DNA from: Carnegiea gigantea | Taxonomy: Eukaryota; Streptophyta; Magnoliopsida; Caryophyllales; Cactaceae | DNA length: 64,000 nucleotides | Direction: 5' to 3' | Assembly: GCA_029747015.1 (NCBI GenBank) | Contig: JAKOGI010000818.1 | Coordinates: 198,501 to 262,500, forward strand | In this document: positions 1-11,785 of the stretch, one piece after another | Layout of the letters: each line of letters starts with the position of its first letter | How positions within the stretch are numbered: the first letter of the stretch is position 1 | Position numbers and translations under genes: made by a program | Notes under the pieces: generated by a model | The model's input: only the letters and a program-made list of their open reading frames with translations | What the model was told of the DNA's origin: nothing | The model's database searches: none

Positions 1-300
1 GTTAAGGGGCACGTGCACGGCACGCTGGGGAGGGAAATGGGCCGGGTAGATTAGGCTGTCTTTTCTTTTTCTTTTTTCATTATTTCTCTTATTTTCAATA
101 GGCTGAAACCGGATATGGGCCGGGCGATTCGGGTCAAGCTTGAATCAAGTCGGCCCAGTTCTTCATTTCCAGTATTTTTCTTGCATTTTTCGCATTTTTG
201 CTGTAATTATTCAAAACCTTCAAAACAAAATCAAATCAAATAAAACCTTAAAAATACTATTATGACGAGTATGAAATAGGTGTAAAAGTACCGTAAAAAC
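1..300 (-). mobile_element. Partial LTR, family A (edge of window)
   Basis: This stretch is a close copy of about 4420-4715 in the same orientation. Both start with the GGGCACG-rich segment, run through the GGGCCGGGTAGATTAGG segment and continue into the AT-rich tail ending near GTAAAAACAACACA. I read it as the beginning (minus-strand sense) of the 3' LTR of the gag-bearing element to its right, cut by the window edge. The inner boundary near 300 is approximate, because a clean TG/CA border with a polypurine tract could not be fixed. The short minus-strand reading frames inside it recur in the right-hand copy and are LTR sequence, not genes. Confidence 0.5.
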
Positions 301-575
301 AACACATGTTTGGCACGAACACAAAATAAAAATAAAGAAAGAGAAATGAGGGAACAAATTTGCTAGGTTAGGTGATGGGTGGACCAGTACCTCTATAAGA
401 CGATGCCACAGAAGGTTGGAGGAACTCCTCATCTTAAGATCCAAGACCCTAATTCAAATACCATCAAAACTCATAGGAGCTTATCAAACACCTGAGCATG
501 CAACTCAGATGAATTAAAGTAAGAGCACACAATGAATCTAGGAATGATAGTAAGTGCTCTCCTGAACTTATTAAA

Positions 576-2049
576 TGCCTCGAGGCTTCTCTTCCTTAGA
601 AGGTAACTTAGGAGAGGGAGGACTATCTAAAGCATTGGGGACACCATCAGGAGTATCCCCTGATTGACTGGATGGACCAGTCTCTGTAGTAGAAGAGAGG
701 GAAGAATTCTGGAAGAATTGATGAGGATACCTGCAAGGTTCATTAGGATTACTCACTTGGTTATCAACCTCTCAATCAGAACGGAGAGATATAACCGCAT
801 TCACTTTTTTCACAGGCTCATTAGGGTTACCAGAAGAAGAGGAGGCATGACCCTTAGGGTTCATCTCAGGTTGACTCGGGAAAGTACCTGGTTCCCTTAA
901 AGATGATGCTAACTGGGAAAACTGTTCACTCATCATTCTTTCCATGCTAGCATTAATCATTCTCTCCGCATTGTTATTAATTCTGCTCTCCAATTTATCA
1001 ATATCAGTATAACTAGGAGGAGGTTGAACTTGAGCTATAGGAGGTGGAGGTCTAGGTGTATTAGGCACACCTGAGAAAGTCGGTCTCTGAAAGGAGTGTG
1101 AAGGATGAGAGATGGGCTGGGAGTTGTTTCCAGGAAACATCCTAGGTTGAGAATTAGGAACTACAGCATTGGGTCCACTATTCCATGAAATGTTGAGGTG
1201 ATTCTTCCACCCTGGGTTGTAATAAGGGGAGAAAGGTTCATTATTAGTTCTTTGGAAGGCCATACTTGCTTGCTCTTGTTCAGTTGCTAACTGATGAGCA
1301 AAATAAGGACAAGCACTCAATGAATTATTTAGGGCCTGACAATGAGAATAAGACACCATAGAAGTCTGAGAGAGTTGGGATATCTGGGGGGATAATCCCT
1401 TCAACATGTTTTCTAAAATAGCAATATTAGACTCTAAGTGACTAATATCAGAGATAGAACGCAAACCACCCCTTGCAAACGTAGAACTCAGGCTGTCATC
1501 GCGAGCGGCTTCCCACTGCATGGTTTTCTTAGATAAATCCTCTAAAAACTCTCCAGTAGTGTGGGGCTCTTAGAAAGAAAGCCACCCTGACACATGGACT
1601 CTACCATAGTCCTAGTTTGTTGGTCAAGTCCTTCATATATTGGTCTAAACCATGATGGGGATATTGAGCCAACAAAGTTGTGAACCTATAAAAATATTTC
1701 TAAAATGATTCTCTATCAAGTTGCACAAATTGATTGGTTTCATTTCTCAACTTAACAGTCTTCGCATTAGGGAAATATTTTCTTAAGAACAATCTTACAA
1801 AATCATTCCAAGAAATAACAAAATTAGCGGCCAAGCCATACATCCATCGTTTAGCAGAATCTTTCAAAGCAAAAAAATCAATTTTATTCGCACAACATCA
1901 ATGGGAATATTAGAAAAATGCATCATAGAACAAACTTCTTCGAATTCCCTTAAAAACAAATAAGCATCCTCTAAACCTGTGAATTTAGGGAGCATCTGAG
2001 TATAATGGGGTTTCAATTTGAAGGTCACATTTGGTGCAAGAACTGGCAC
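576..2049 (-). pseudogene. Degenerate gag (Ty3/gypsy, Athila-like)
   Basis: Read on the minus strand, the N-terminal part (2049-1864) contains the typical plant gag phrase LLPKFxGLEDAYxxLREFEEVC with changes (TQMLPKFTGLEDAYLFLREF). Between 1864 and 1521 the frame is broken, but fragments such as RWMYGLAAN, FLRKYFPNAKT and FWKYFYRF are recognisable from retrotransposon gag. The stretch 1521-772 is open (about 250 residues, Pro/Gln/Ser-rich) and reaches the VNAVISLRSD motif, a decayed form of the gag-protease linker motif NAVxLRSG. The remainder, to about 576, is in another frame. Frameshifts and stops make it a pseudogene. No zinc knuckle or protease was seen. Confidence 0.75.
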
Positions 2050-2726
2050 AACAAAACATAATGCAAAGCAGTCCTAGGAGGATAGAAAATATCACGCAAA
2101 GTCTTTTCTTGTGCTATGTTCTCTAACTCAAACTTAGATTTAGGTTCGGGTTCTAAGTCAGGGTTGGGCTCACTCCTAATGAGTCTTTAATCTTCGGGGT
2201 CTCTAACCCAACTAGTCACATAAACCCCACACCTTCACCAAAAAAAATCCTATTTTTGGTCTTTTCTTTCTCTATTTTTTTTGGATTTTTTGATTTTTGA
2301 ATTTTCTAATTTTTTTTCTTTTTTCCTTATGGTAAACACAAAATCAAATTAAAATCTTACTCAACCCTAAAGACTATTTACACACAAAAAGTAACCAAGT
2401 CAAAAGGTTTATCAATTTTTGAACACAAATAAAATAGTCCCTTAAAAACCAAATTCAAAACTTCCACATAACACCCTTTTTGGTGGTTTTCAAATTTTTC
2501 AAAAATATTTCAATTTTTAAGCTTTTTAATGTTTAGTGATTTTGAAGTTTTTCTTATTTTTTTAGATTTTAGTTTTTCTAATTTTTTTGGATTTTGGAAA
2601 TTTTCGAGAAATACCTAAACTAAGACATAAATGATAATGAAACAAGCAAAACAAAGTAAAACGTATGCAACTAAAAAGCAAATAGCTAAGAAAACGAAAA
2701 TATGACCTAATCTTACACCGTCGTCC

Positions 2727-2747
2727 ACGACAACGGCGCCAAAAACT
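2727..2747 (-). other. Primer-binding site, family-A element
   Basis: On the minus strand the bases read TTTTTGGCGCCGTTGTCGTG directly after the LTR end (CCTAACA). TGGCGCCGTTG is the complement of a plant tRNA-Asp 3' end, and it is the usual PBS of Athila-like elements. It fixes the left edge of the LTR at 2748 and the transcription direction as minus. Confidence 0.75.
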
Positions 2748-4215
2748 TGTTAGGCAATTTTAAGTGATAAACAAAAGTGCTGCAAGTGTACAGCTATCGA
2801 TGTAGTACTTGAAGATCGTGTCCTCGGGTATCAAGGTCACTAAGCTTTAAACTAATCTAACTAAGATTAAAACTTATAAATGGTAAAATTCTAAATATTC
2901 CCTTGATATTTACACACTATAATGTTCTTTAACTTTTACAAAAACATCAAAACCCAACTCAACCACATAGAAGGAATAAACCTGACGCTCAAGTCTAACA
3001 TAATCCAAGGATCTACACAATCCATAATCCAATATAATGAAAATCTAAACTGGACCTCTTAAGCTAGAAATAAGAATGACTCCATTATCCAATACTACTA
3101 GAAACAAAAGCCAATGCAACCAAAAACATAATCGAGCTTATAAATCCAGGAAAGCAATTAAGCTAAGCTTGAAATGACCATTATAAGTGCACCAAATCAA
3201 GCCACAGAAAAACAAAATTCCACTAAAACTCTAACAAAGATCAAAACACGGGAGGGTAAGCCGAGAGCAAATCACAACCATCAACCATCACCAATCCTAA
3301 TTAAAACATTATCACCTCTTCATCATCATCATTACTAGATTCAAAATCATAGAGCATCACCAATCAGCAAGCAACATCACTTCAACCAACGCACCCTAGC
3401 AAAACCCAACATAATCCAGAACAACAAAATTAAGCAAGCTTGAATCGAAACTCAACAATAAACCAGAACAACGACCCTAGCTATGGATGAATTCGAACCA
3501 AACCAAAGAAACCAATAGAAAAATCTCAGTTATTACAGATCATAAACACGTCCAATCCAGCTAGAGAAAATTCTAATATTCTAAATTGAAATGAGCATTT
3601 CCTAAATCAGGTCATAATCAAAATTAACCAAACCCACAGCAGAAGATGAGAATTGAGCAGCAGGGGAGGGGGATTTTGAACCTAACCTCAATCCAGCTTT
3701 AATTGCCACCAAAGAAAATAGCAGAATCACCAAGAACACGCCAAAATAGGGCGAAATAGAGGAGGAGGAGAGCACGAACAGCCAAAACAGTCCCAACCAT
3801 GGAAGAATTCGAGACCCAGGAATGGTAAACTTCAACTAATCGAAAACCAAACTAAAAATAACCCTCAATTTCATGAACTACAACTAAGAAATGTGTAAAT
3901 GAGGCGTAGTTATATGGCTTTGAAACCCAGAATCTATCTAACACCAAAACCCTAATCCTTAGAATCGAAAAGGAATATGAATTTTAAGAAAATAATTATC
4001 AAAATTAAACTAACTAAAACCTACATATTGTCTAACCTCTCTTCTGGAACTCGCCTTTGCGATTTATACCATTGCTCCTTCAATCTTCACCGTCCATCTT
4101 CGATATGCGTGGGCAAAGGATAGAGCATTATGCTGGCGTTTGAAGGGTGGATTACGGGATGGATGAGGATGGAAATGGTGGTATGCTGGCTTGCTTGAAG
4201 AGAGACAGATAGGAT

Positions 4216-4264
<49 letters not shown>

Positions 4265-4715
4265 TGAGAATGGAGATGGAAATAGTGAAGCAGCAGGCTG
4301 GGTGTCGAGGTTTCTGGGTTGGGTTTCCTTCAGGCCGAATTCGAGATAGAGGAGAGAAAAGAAGTTAAGAGAGGGAGGGGTAATGAAGATCACGTGACTG
4401 GCACGTGGTGGAGTCTGGGTCAAGGGGCACGCGCACGGCACGTTAAGGAGGGAAATGGGCCGGGTAGATTAGGTTGCCTTTTCTTTTTTTGTTTTTTTCA
4501 TTATTTCTCTTATTTTCAATGGGCTGAAACCAGACATGGGCCTAGCAATTCAGGTCGAGCTTGAGTCAAGTCGGCCCAGTTCTTCATTTCCAGTATTTTT
4601 CTTGTATTTTTTGCATTTTTGTCGTAATCATTCAAAGCCTACAAAACAAAATAAAATCAAATAAAACCTTAAAAATATGATTATGACGAGCATAAAATAG
4701 GTGTAAAAGTACTGT
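2748..4715 (-). mobile_element. LTR, family A (5' LTR of the gag-only element)
   Basis: The left border TGTTAGGC abuts the PBS, so this is the 3' end of the 5' LTR in minus sense. The right border lies near 4715, where the match with 1-300 runs into internal-domain sequence; I could not pin the exact base. The segment is about 2 kb, AT-rich, and contains a (AG)n microsatellite at about 4220-4261. Small reading frames in it (3602-3835, 4064-4441) are Ser/Pro-rich and lack any family feature, so they are not called. The segment 4420-4715 duplicates 1-300. Confidence 0.6.
4218..4261. repeat. (AG)n microsatellite
   Basis: An uninterrupted run of AG dinucleotides inside the family-A LTR. It reads as a poly-Leu/Ser tract on the minus strand, which accounts for a spurious reading frame there. 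Confidence 0.95.
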
Positions 4716-4891
4716 AAAAACAACACATGCTTGGCATGAACACAAAATAAAAATAAAGAAAGAGAAATGAGGGAATAAACTTGCTAGGTTAGGTGCTGGG
4801 TGGACGAGTACCTCTGTAAGATGATGCCATGGAAGGTTGGAGGAACTCCTCATCTCAAGATCCAAGCCCCCAATTCAAATACCATCAAAAC

Positions 4892-5895
4892 TCACAGGAG
4901 CTTATTAAACACCTGAGCATGTAACTCAGATGAATTAAAGTAAGAGCACACAATGAATCTAGTAATTATAGTAAGTGCTCTCCTGAACTTATTAAATGCC
5001 TCGAAAAAATCAGTAGAATAATGAAATGCAATAGTCAACATAATTTTTCCAGGCAGGTCTTCTAGGTATAGGCTATAAGGATCAAGGAATGGGTTATACC
5101 CTCTAAAGGTACCTGAGGACTCATAACAGTCAATCTCATTCCCCTCAAGCACAGCATGAGAATCAATAAGTGACATATTGCAACACCCAGGGGAAATAGA
5201 GAGTAATGAACATGAAGGAAAAGCATGGAAAATATCGAGGGAATCAGAGGATACAAGGCTAATGAGATTAGAACTAGGTGAAATTGTAACCACAACATTC
5301 ATACATGACCTCCCTACGAGAGTCTCATCAAGATCATGCACTTCAATAAAAATATCTCCAAACTCACAACGCATGTCACCCTTATCAACACTAGTATCAA
5401 TACAAAATGTCCCACATACCTCAAACTTCATCAACTAAGCTAAAGGGAAAGGTGGATTAGGAAAGGTCATGATAAACGCAATGCTTTCCTCAACGACGCT
5501 AGGTAGGGATGGAGTAACAAGGTGTAAAGTGCTCAAGGAAGGGTTAAGTATTTCCTCTACTCTGGACTATAGATTAAGAAAAGACGCACCATCATCAGAT
5601 GAATAAACCTCAAGTTTAGGGGAACTAAATGTGAGATCGGTCTCATGTGATAGGTCACACTCCCGCATACAATTACAAACTCAATTTTTTGCTCATTCAT
5701 TGTCTATATCATTCTGGAAAGGCCAGTAAAAACATCAACATAAATATGATAAGGATAAGAATTACGGTCATGGCTAGAACAATGGCAAATCTCACACACA
5801 GAAGGGGCATAACTAGGGATGTAGCGGGATGGCGTGTAAGAATTAGCACAATCAATCTCAAATTCATAAGTCTCCAGAGCCAACCAATTAAGCAA
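4892..5895 (-). pseudogene. Gag-like ORF of a non-autonomous LTR element, copy 1 (broken)
   Basis: In minus-strand order there is a segment at 5895-5704 with YEFEIDCANSYTPSRYIPSY followed by CEICHCSSHDRNSYP. That matches a C-X2-C-X4-H-X4-C knuckle whose last Cys has become Tyr. After a frame break, 5434-4892 is open for 180 residues and contains VGRSCMNVVVTISPSSN and SSGTFRGYNPFLDPYSLYL. From memory, this combination belongs to a conserved ORF found in non-autonomous plant LTR retroelements; I cannot verify it here. Copy 2 lies at 8859-9861 with the same order and different lesions. Its function, if any, would be gag-like RNA binding. Confidence 0.55.
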
Positions 5896-6203
5896 ATCCT
5901 AAGCTTCATCTATATTTCTAATGTAAAAATCCCAATTATCCAAAAGAGTACAAGTCACACAATTCATACCCTCATAGACTATATTCAAAATTTGCATTTC
6001 TTCAAGAAAGAATCACGATGAACAAGAAACGTATGTAATCTATTATAATATCTCTAAAATAATTCATGCTCATACTGAGAAAAGTGGGAAATTGGCATTT
6101 TTTCAGATTTTTATTTTTTCAATTCTTTTGATTTTTTTTTCCAATAAAAGTCTACTCTCAAATACTCAAGTGAGCTTCAATGTTGAAAAGCAACAACTTC
6201 CCA

Positions 6204-6221
6204 GCAACAGCGCCAAAAACT
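6204..6221 (-). other. Primer-binding site, family-B LTR (left)
   Basis: The minus-strand reading is TTTTTGGCGCTGTTGCTGGG, a tRNA-Asp type PBS with one transition, directly after the LTR end ACTCAACA. It sets the LTR border at 6222. Confidence 0.7.
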
Positions 6222-7559
6222 TGTTGAGTAAAATTATCGCAAGTTCACGATGTAGCTATAACTAGCAGCCACAAGTATACGTCATATCTACATGGAGTTG
6301 TGTTTTCAAACACCAAAGCTAATTCAAACATATCAATCTAGATAAATCAAAAAGGTGATGGGAAGAGGAACTAAACAACTAAGGCAAATAAAAAGGAGTT
6401 TAGTTATAATTAAACCTACGATTAGCCAACTAATCAAGTCAAATCCTACCTTTCGAAGTTATGCTGGCATTCAAAGATGAACGATTACCCCATCAAAGCT
6501 CACCCAAGCCATCTTTTAAGGGTTGAGGGCTAGTTTAATTGTTCTAACAACCTGTTTTCATAGGCTAGCCCAATTAAACTACAAGAGTAGCAACCCTAGA
6601 CCTAGTTAGAATTCAGACTATTGCCCAAAAACTACAAACGGTAGCTATCCTTTCTACCCACGCTAGACAATGAACCACACCTTTCAGCAGAATCTAATTG
6701 CCCAAAAACATGGATGAAAACTCTTTCAAGCATTTCAACGAACACTTGGTGGGCATGAGAGAAAACTCTAAATCCAAGGATAAATAAGCAGATTAAGGCT
6801 TAAACGAGATCAATTTCCCATCTCAATGGCTAAAAAAATACAAATTTAATTACAAATAATAAATTAAAAATACAAGGGATAACAATGAACCATCAAAATA
6901 GTAAACAAATTGAAAAGCATGAAATTAAAGAGAGAAAGATGAGAGGAACATAGTCTTGTAGCGAAATCCATAATCTTATATATGGTATACGCTAATCTAG
7001 CCTAAGTTGTTTTCCTCTAATGGCGGTTTTAGTGCCTAATAGAAACTCTAAAAACAGCTGAAGGACTGGTCCCCAAGATAGTCCATAAGATCATTAAGTA
7101 AAGTCCGAAATCTACTTAAACAATCCAAAAAATTAGGAAGATGCACGATCGTGCATCGACGGACGGGTTCCCGTTCACTGCCATGCATGATAGTACACTA
7201 CAGCACGACTTCCATGCACAGCTTTGAGAAACCGGGTCTTCATTGCATGATTTCGGCACGATTATGCTACAGTGCACGACCAACCATGCATTTTCCTAGG
7301 CTCCTCAGTCTTGCTTTTCTGACCCTCAGAACTTCATTGAACCTCTCTTCCTCCTTAAAACTCATCCTCATGGCCTTCCCTTCTATTAGAACTAGTCATT
7401 TTCTCATCAGAAACTCCTGAATACAAGCAAAACCACTTATAAAACACAATTTGAACCGAATGAGCAAATTTAACCCTTTCTTATCAAGAACCCACATAAA
7501 ACTAGTAGGAAAAAGGAATCAAATAAAGGCTAAACTGGGGTCAAAATAGAGGTTTATCA
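6222..7559 (-). mobile_element. LTR, family B, left copy
   Basis: On the plus strand it runs from TGTTGAGTAAAA to AGAGGTTTATCA. On the minus strand this is TGATAAACCTC...ACTCAACA, a normal TG...CA LTR. The adjoining bases 7560-7580 read GGTGTGGTGGAGT on the minus strand, the polypurine tract. It pairs with the copy at 10178-11509 at high visual similarity. The two flank an internal domain of about 2.6 kb, so together they make a complete non-autonomous element coding on the minus strand. Confidence 0.75.
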
Positions 7560-10177
7560 ACTCCACCACACCTAGCTTTTGCTCGTCCTCGAACAAAATA
7601 AAGAAAGACTAACCTATGAACCTAACTCACTATCGTAGGAATCACGGTCATATTTAGCGTATGCAATAAGATCATTAAACCCCTTGGTTCCCCCAAGTGG
7701 ACAAGTGATGTCTCGTGAGGGTTTGCGAAAGATATACCCATAAAATCTTAAAAAAGAAAAATAAAAAGAGAAAGAGAAAGAAAATAGAAAATCTTTCTGG
7801 GTTTACAAACAAAACACAAATATATAGAAGAGAGATGAATGCAGACATTCTAAGCAACCAATCACCCTTGTAAGAAAGATATTAGCTGGCATATAGATAG
7901 GATATACACATCAAGACTCCCAATCCCCATAAATGACATCAAAGTATCAACTTTCACCCACAGTATATCAATACTTTGAATCCGTCCTAGTGCTTGGTGC
8001 GTAAGTGCATCATCATTTTAGGACTTATGCTTACAAGAGTCCAACTCAATCCCACTTGACTAGCCAAAACTACCTTATTAAATTACCAACTTGGAAAACA
8101 AGCTTTCTCAGTAGTAGTATTACCTCAAAGGTTGGCACTCAGTAGCACATGCCTCTAAGGGATACTTATCATTTCCGACTCTGATACTATTTTTATCTCT
8201 TTTTTTTATTTTGCTAAAGAGAAAACAAAAGTGATTATGTACATAAACAACTGGGCGAGTCAATCATGGAAGATTAGGACCCTAAGATAATGATGAAATA
8301 TAAATAAAGACTAGATTGTGCAGCTACAACGAACTATTGAGGTTAAAATTAGGGCCTAGAATGACACTCTTAGGACAAATATCTATCATACACATCATAC
8401 TTGTATACATGTTAACAGTCAAAGTACAAGGAATCAAAACTAATCAAAATAATACAAAACTCCCCAAAGCAACTAAAAATATCAGAATCTTTAGTTTTTT
8501 TCCAAAAATGTTTTCTCTTGTGTTTTTCGCTTTCAAAAGCTTGAAGCATGGATGCTCCTCACCCACATCTAGATCGCAAAATGTCCTCATTGGGAGTTAA
8601 TGAGTCACCACACCAATAAAACACGTGTATATGAAACAAACCCACAATGATAAATGTACAAAAATATGGGACAAACTAGAAAAAGGAAAAAGATTTATTC
8701 AAAACAAAAACAAAGAAAGAGAAAAGAGTGAACAAATTTGATAGGTTAGGTGCTACGTGCACCTAAACAACTACCTCCGTAAGACGATGCTACGGAAGGG
8801 CATTAGCCACTTCTCCCCATCTCAAGATCCAAGCCCCCAATTCAGACACCATCAAAACTCAAAGGAGCTTATCAAACACTTGAGTGTGCAACTCAGATGA
8901 ATGGAAGCAAGAGCACACAATGAATCTAGGAATGATAGTAAATGGCCTCCTAAACTTATCAAATGCCTCGAAAAAATCAGTAGAATAATTAAATGCAATA
9001 GTCAACAAGATTTTTCTGAGCAGGTCCTCCAAGTACAAACTACAAGGATCAAGGGAGGTGTCATACCCTCTAAAGGTACCTGAGGATTCAAAACAGTCAA
9101 CCTCATTCCCCTCAAGCACAACATAAGAATCAATAAACGATAGATTGCAACACTCAGGGGAAGGGGAGGGTATTGAACATGGAGGAAAAGCAAAGACAAT
9201 ATCAGGGGATCGGAGGATACAAGGTCAACAAGATTAGAACTAGGTGAAACTGTAACCATAACATCCATACATGAACTCCCCATGAGAGTGACATGGAGAT
9301 CATGCAACTCAATAAAAGCATGTCCAAACTCATAACTTATGTCATCTTTATCAACATTAGGATCAACACAAAATGTCCCACCTATCTCAAACTTCATCAA
9401 CTGAGCTAAAGGGAAAGGTGGATTAGGAAAGCTCATGATAGATGCAATGCTGTCCTCAACGGTGCCAGGTAGGGATGGAGCAACAAGGTGCAAAGTAGTC
9501 AAGGAAGGGTCAATACTTCCTCTACTCAGGACTGCAGATTAAGAAAAGATGCACCATCATCACATGAATGAACATCAAGTTTAGGAGAACTAAATGTGAG
9601 ATTGGTCTCATGTGATAGGTCACACTCCCGCGTACAATTAGCAAACTCAATTTTTTGCTCATTCATTGTTTATATCATTCTGGAAAGCCCAGTAAAAATA
9701 TCAACAGAAATATAATAAGGACGAGAATTACTATCATGGTTAGAACAATGGCAAATCTTACACACAAGACGGGCATAATTAGGGATGTAGGGGGATGGCG
9801 TGTAAGAATTAGCACAATCAATTTCAAATTCATAAGTCTCCTGAGCCAACCATTTAAGCAAATCCTAAGCTTCATCAATATTTCTAGCGCAAAAATCCCA
9901 ATTATCCAAAAGAGTACAAGTCACACAATTCATACCCTCATAGACTATATTCAAAATTTATATTTCTTTAAGAAAGAATCACGATGAGCAAGAAAAGCAT
10001 GTAATCTATCATAATATCTCCAAAATAATTCATGCTCATACTAAGAAAAGTGGAAAATTGGCATTTTTTCAAATTTTTATTTGTCCAATTCTTTTTTTTT
10101 TCCAATAAAAGTCTACAATACTCTAGTGAGCTTCAATATCGAAAAGCAACAACTTTCCAGCAACAGCACTAAAAACT
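7560..10177 (-). mobile_element. Internal domain of non-autonomous LTR element (copy 2)
   Basis: This domain is flanked by the two family-B LTRs, with a PBS remnant at about 10160-10177 and a purine tract at about 7560-7575 on the minus strand. It is about 2.6 kb long and carries only the gag-like ORF remnant at 8859-9861. The 7560-8690 part is non-coding as far as I can see, and its first 300 bases reappear at 11510-11785 beyond the right LTR. The rest (8690-10177) reappears at about 4745-6221. Confidence 0.7.
8859..9861 (-). pseudogene. Gag-like ORF of a non-autonomous LTR element, copy 2 (broken)
   Basis: This is the same two-part structure as copy 1. In minus-strand order, 9861-9670 has YEFEIDCANSYTPSPYIP then CKICHCSNHDSNSRP, a knuckle with the final Cys lost (here Arg). 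Then 9502-9002 is open for 166 residues, starting with TLHLVAPSLPGTVEDS and FPLAQLMKFEIGGTFC. A frame change leads to 9119-8859, with SSGTFRGYDTSLDPCSLYL. The two copies have different disabling changes, so each decayed after duplication or separate insertion. No protease or pol follows. Confidence 0.55.
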
Positions 10178-11509
10178 TGTTGAGTAAAACTATCGCAAGT
10201 GCACGATGTAACTGTAACTAGCAGCTGACAAGTATACGTCATACCTACATGGAGTTGTGTTTTCAAGCACCAAAGCTAACTCAAACGTATCAATCTAGAT
10301 AAATCAAAAAGGTGATGGGAAGAGGAACTAAACTACTAAGACAAATAAAAAGAATTTTGATTATAATTAAACCTAAGATTAACCAACTAATCGAGTCAAA
10401 TCCTAACGTTTTCAAGTTATGCTGGTATTCAAAGATGATCGATTATACCATTAAAGCTCACCCAAGCCATCTTTCAAGGGTTAAGGGCTAGTTTAATTAT
10501 TCTAACCACCTGTTTTCATAGGCTAGCCCAATTAAACTACAAGAGTAGCAATCCTAGACCTAGTTAGGATTCAGACTATTGCCCAAAAACTACAAACGGT
10601 AGCTATCCTCTCCACCCACATTAGACAATGAACCACACCTTTTAGCAGAATCCAATTGCCTAAAACATGGATGAAAACGATTTCAAACATTTCAATGAAC
10701 ACCTAGTAGGCATGAGAGAAAACTCTAAATCCAAGTATAAACAAGCAGGTCAAGGCTTAAACGAAATCAATTTCCCATCTCAATGGCTAAACACAACCAA
10801 AGAATGCAAATTTAATTACAAATAATAAATTAAAAATACAAGCATAACAACGAACCATCGAAATAGTAAACAAATTAAAAAGCATGAAATTAAAGGGAGA
10901 AAGATGAGAAGAACTTAGTCTTGTAGCAAAATCCACAATCTTATATATGGTATACACTACCCTAGCCTATGTTATTTTCCTTTAATGGCTGTTTTGGTGC
11001 CTAATAGAAACTCTAAAAACAGCTGAAGGACTGGTCCCCAGGATAGTCTATAAGATCCTCAAGTAAAGTCCGAAATCTGCTTAAATAATGTGAAAATTAG
11101 GAAGATGCACGACCGTGCATCGACGGACGGGGATCGATACCACAGCACGACTAACCATACACAGCTTCGAGAAACCGGGTCTTCACTGCATGATTTCGGC
11201 ACGGTTGTGCCATAGTGCATGACCATCCATGCATTTTCGTAGGCCCTTCAGTCTTGCTTTTCTGACTCTTGGAACTTCATTGAACCTCTCTTCCTCCTTG
11301 AAACTCATGCTCATGGCCTTCCCTTCTATTAGAACTAGTGATTTCTATACTTCTCATCAGAAACTCCTAAATATAAGCAAAACCACTTATAAAACGTAAT
11401 ATGGATCAAATGAGCAAATTTGACCCTTTCCCATCAAGAACCCACATAAAACTAAAGGGAAAAAGAAATCAAATAAGGGCTAAACTGGGATCAAAATAGA
11501 GGTTTATCA
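10178..11509 (-). mobile_element. LTR, family B, right copy
   Basis: It runs from TGTTGAGTAAAA to AGAGGTTTATCA like its partner at 6222-7559, and the two align end to end by eye with scattered substitutions and small indels. It is the 5' LTR in minus-strand sense; the PBS just below it (rc of CAACAGCACTAAAAAC) has decayed relative to the left copy. Confidence 0.75.
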
Positions 11510-11785
11510 ACTCCACCACACCTAGCTTTTGGTCATCCTAGAATAAAATAAAGAAAGACTTAGCTACGGACCTAGCTCACTTTCGTAGGAATCAAGGTTA
11601 TATTTAGTGCATGCAATAACACTACTAAAGCCCCTCGTGAGGGTTTGCGAAAGATATACCTACAAAATATTGAAGAAGAAAAATAAAAAGAGAAAGAGAA
11701 AGAAAATAGAAAATCTTTCCGCGTCTACAAACAAAATACAAATATATACAAGGGAGATGAATGCACACATTCTAAGCAACCAAAT
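11510..11785 (-). mobile_element. Truncated internal-domain tail beyond the right LTR
   Basis: The stretch repeats 7560-7855, beginning with the polypurine-tract side (CTCCACCACACCTAGC) and ending within CATTCTAAGCAACCAA. It therefore continues the LTR-internal-LTR-internal pattern, and is then cut off at 11785 by the LTR that starts at 11786. Confidence 0.65.

Larger units (their letters stand above)
301..2747 (-). mobile_element. Internal domain of a gag-only Ty3/gypsy element (family A)
   Basis: The internal region lies between two family-A LTR copies. The minus-strand primer-binding site is at about 2727-2747 (TTTTTGGCGCCGTTGTCGTG) and matches the usual tRNA-Asp type PBS of Athila-like plant elements. 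Next in element order comes the gag remnant (about 2049-576). A tail at 310-575 is nearly identical to 4725-5002, and the similarity stops abruptly at about 576. No protease, RT, RNase H or integrase motif is visible, so the element is non-autonomous, or lost pol by deletion. The stretch 2050-2720 is AT-rich, low-complexity leader with no supported gene. Confidence 0.65.
4716..6221 (-). mobile_element. Internal domain of non-autonomous LTR element (copy 1)
   Basis: It lies between the family-A LTR (left) and a family-B LTR (right). It is nearly the same as 8690-10177, so it is a second copy of the same internal domain. A PBS (rc of CAGCGCCAAAAAC at about 6204-6221) abuts the LTR. Two minus-strand coding remnants are present. 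One is 5895-5704, with a zinc-knuckle-like CEICHCSSHD. The other is 5434-4892, with FEVCGTFCID and LDETLVGRSCMNVVVTISPSSN. It has no pol domain. Confidence 0.65.

Noticed and set aside
220..4865. Two near-identical short minus-strand frames (220-444 and 4632-4865) as a duplicated small gene
   Set aside because: They lie in the duplicated LTR/tail segment and differ by substitutions without signs of coding constraint; the similarity is explained by the LTR copies.
5647..9987. Paired plus-strand frames at 5647-6021 and 9655-9987
   Set aside because: They are antisense to the zinc-knuckle remnant of the non-autonomous element. The pair exists because the domain is duplicated, and there is no family signature.
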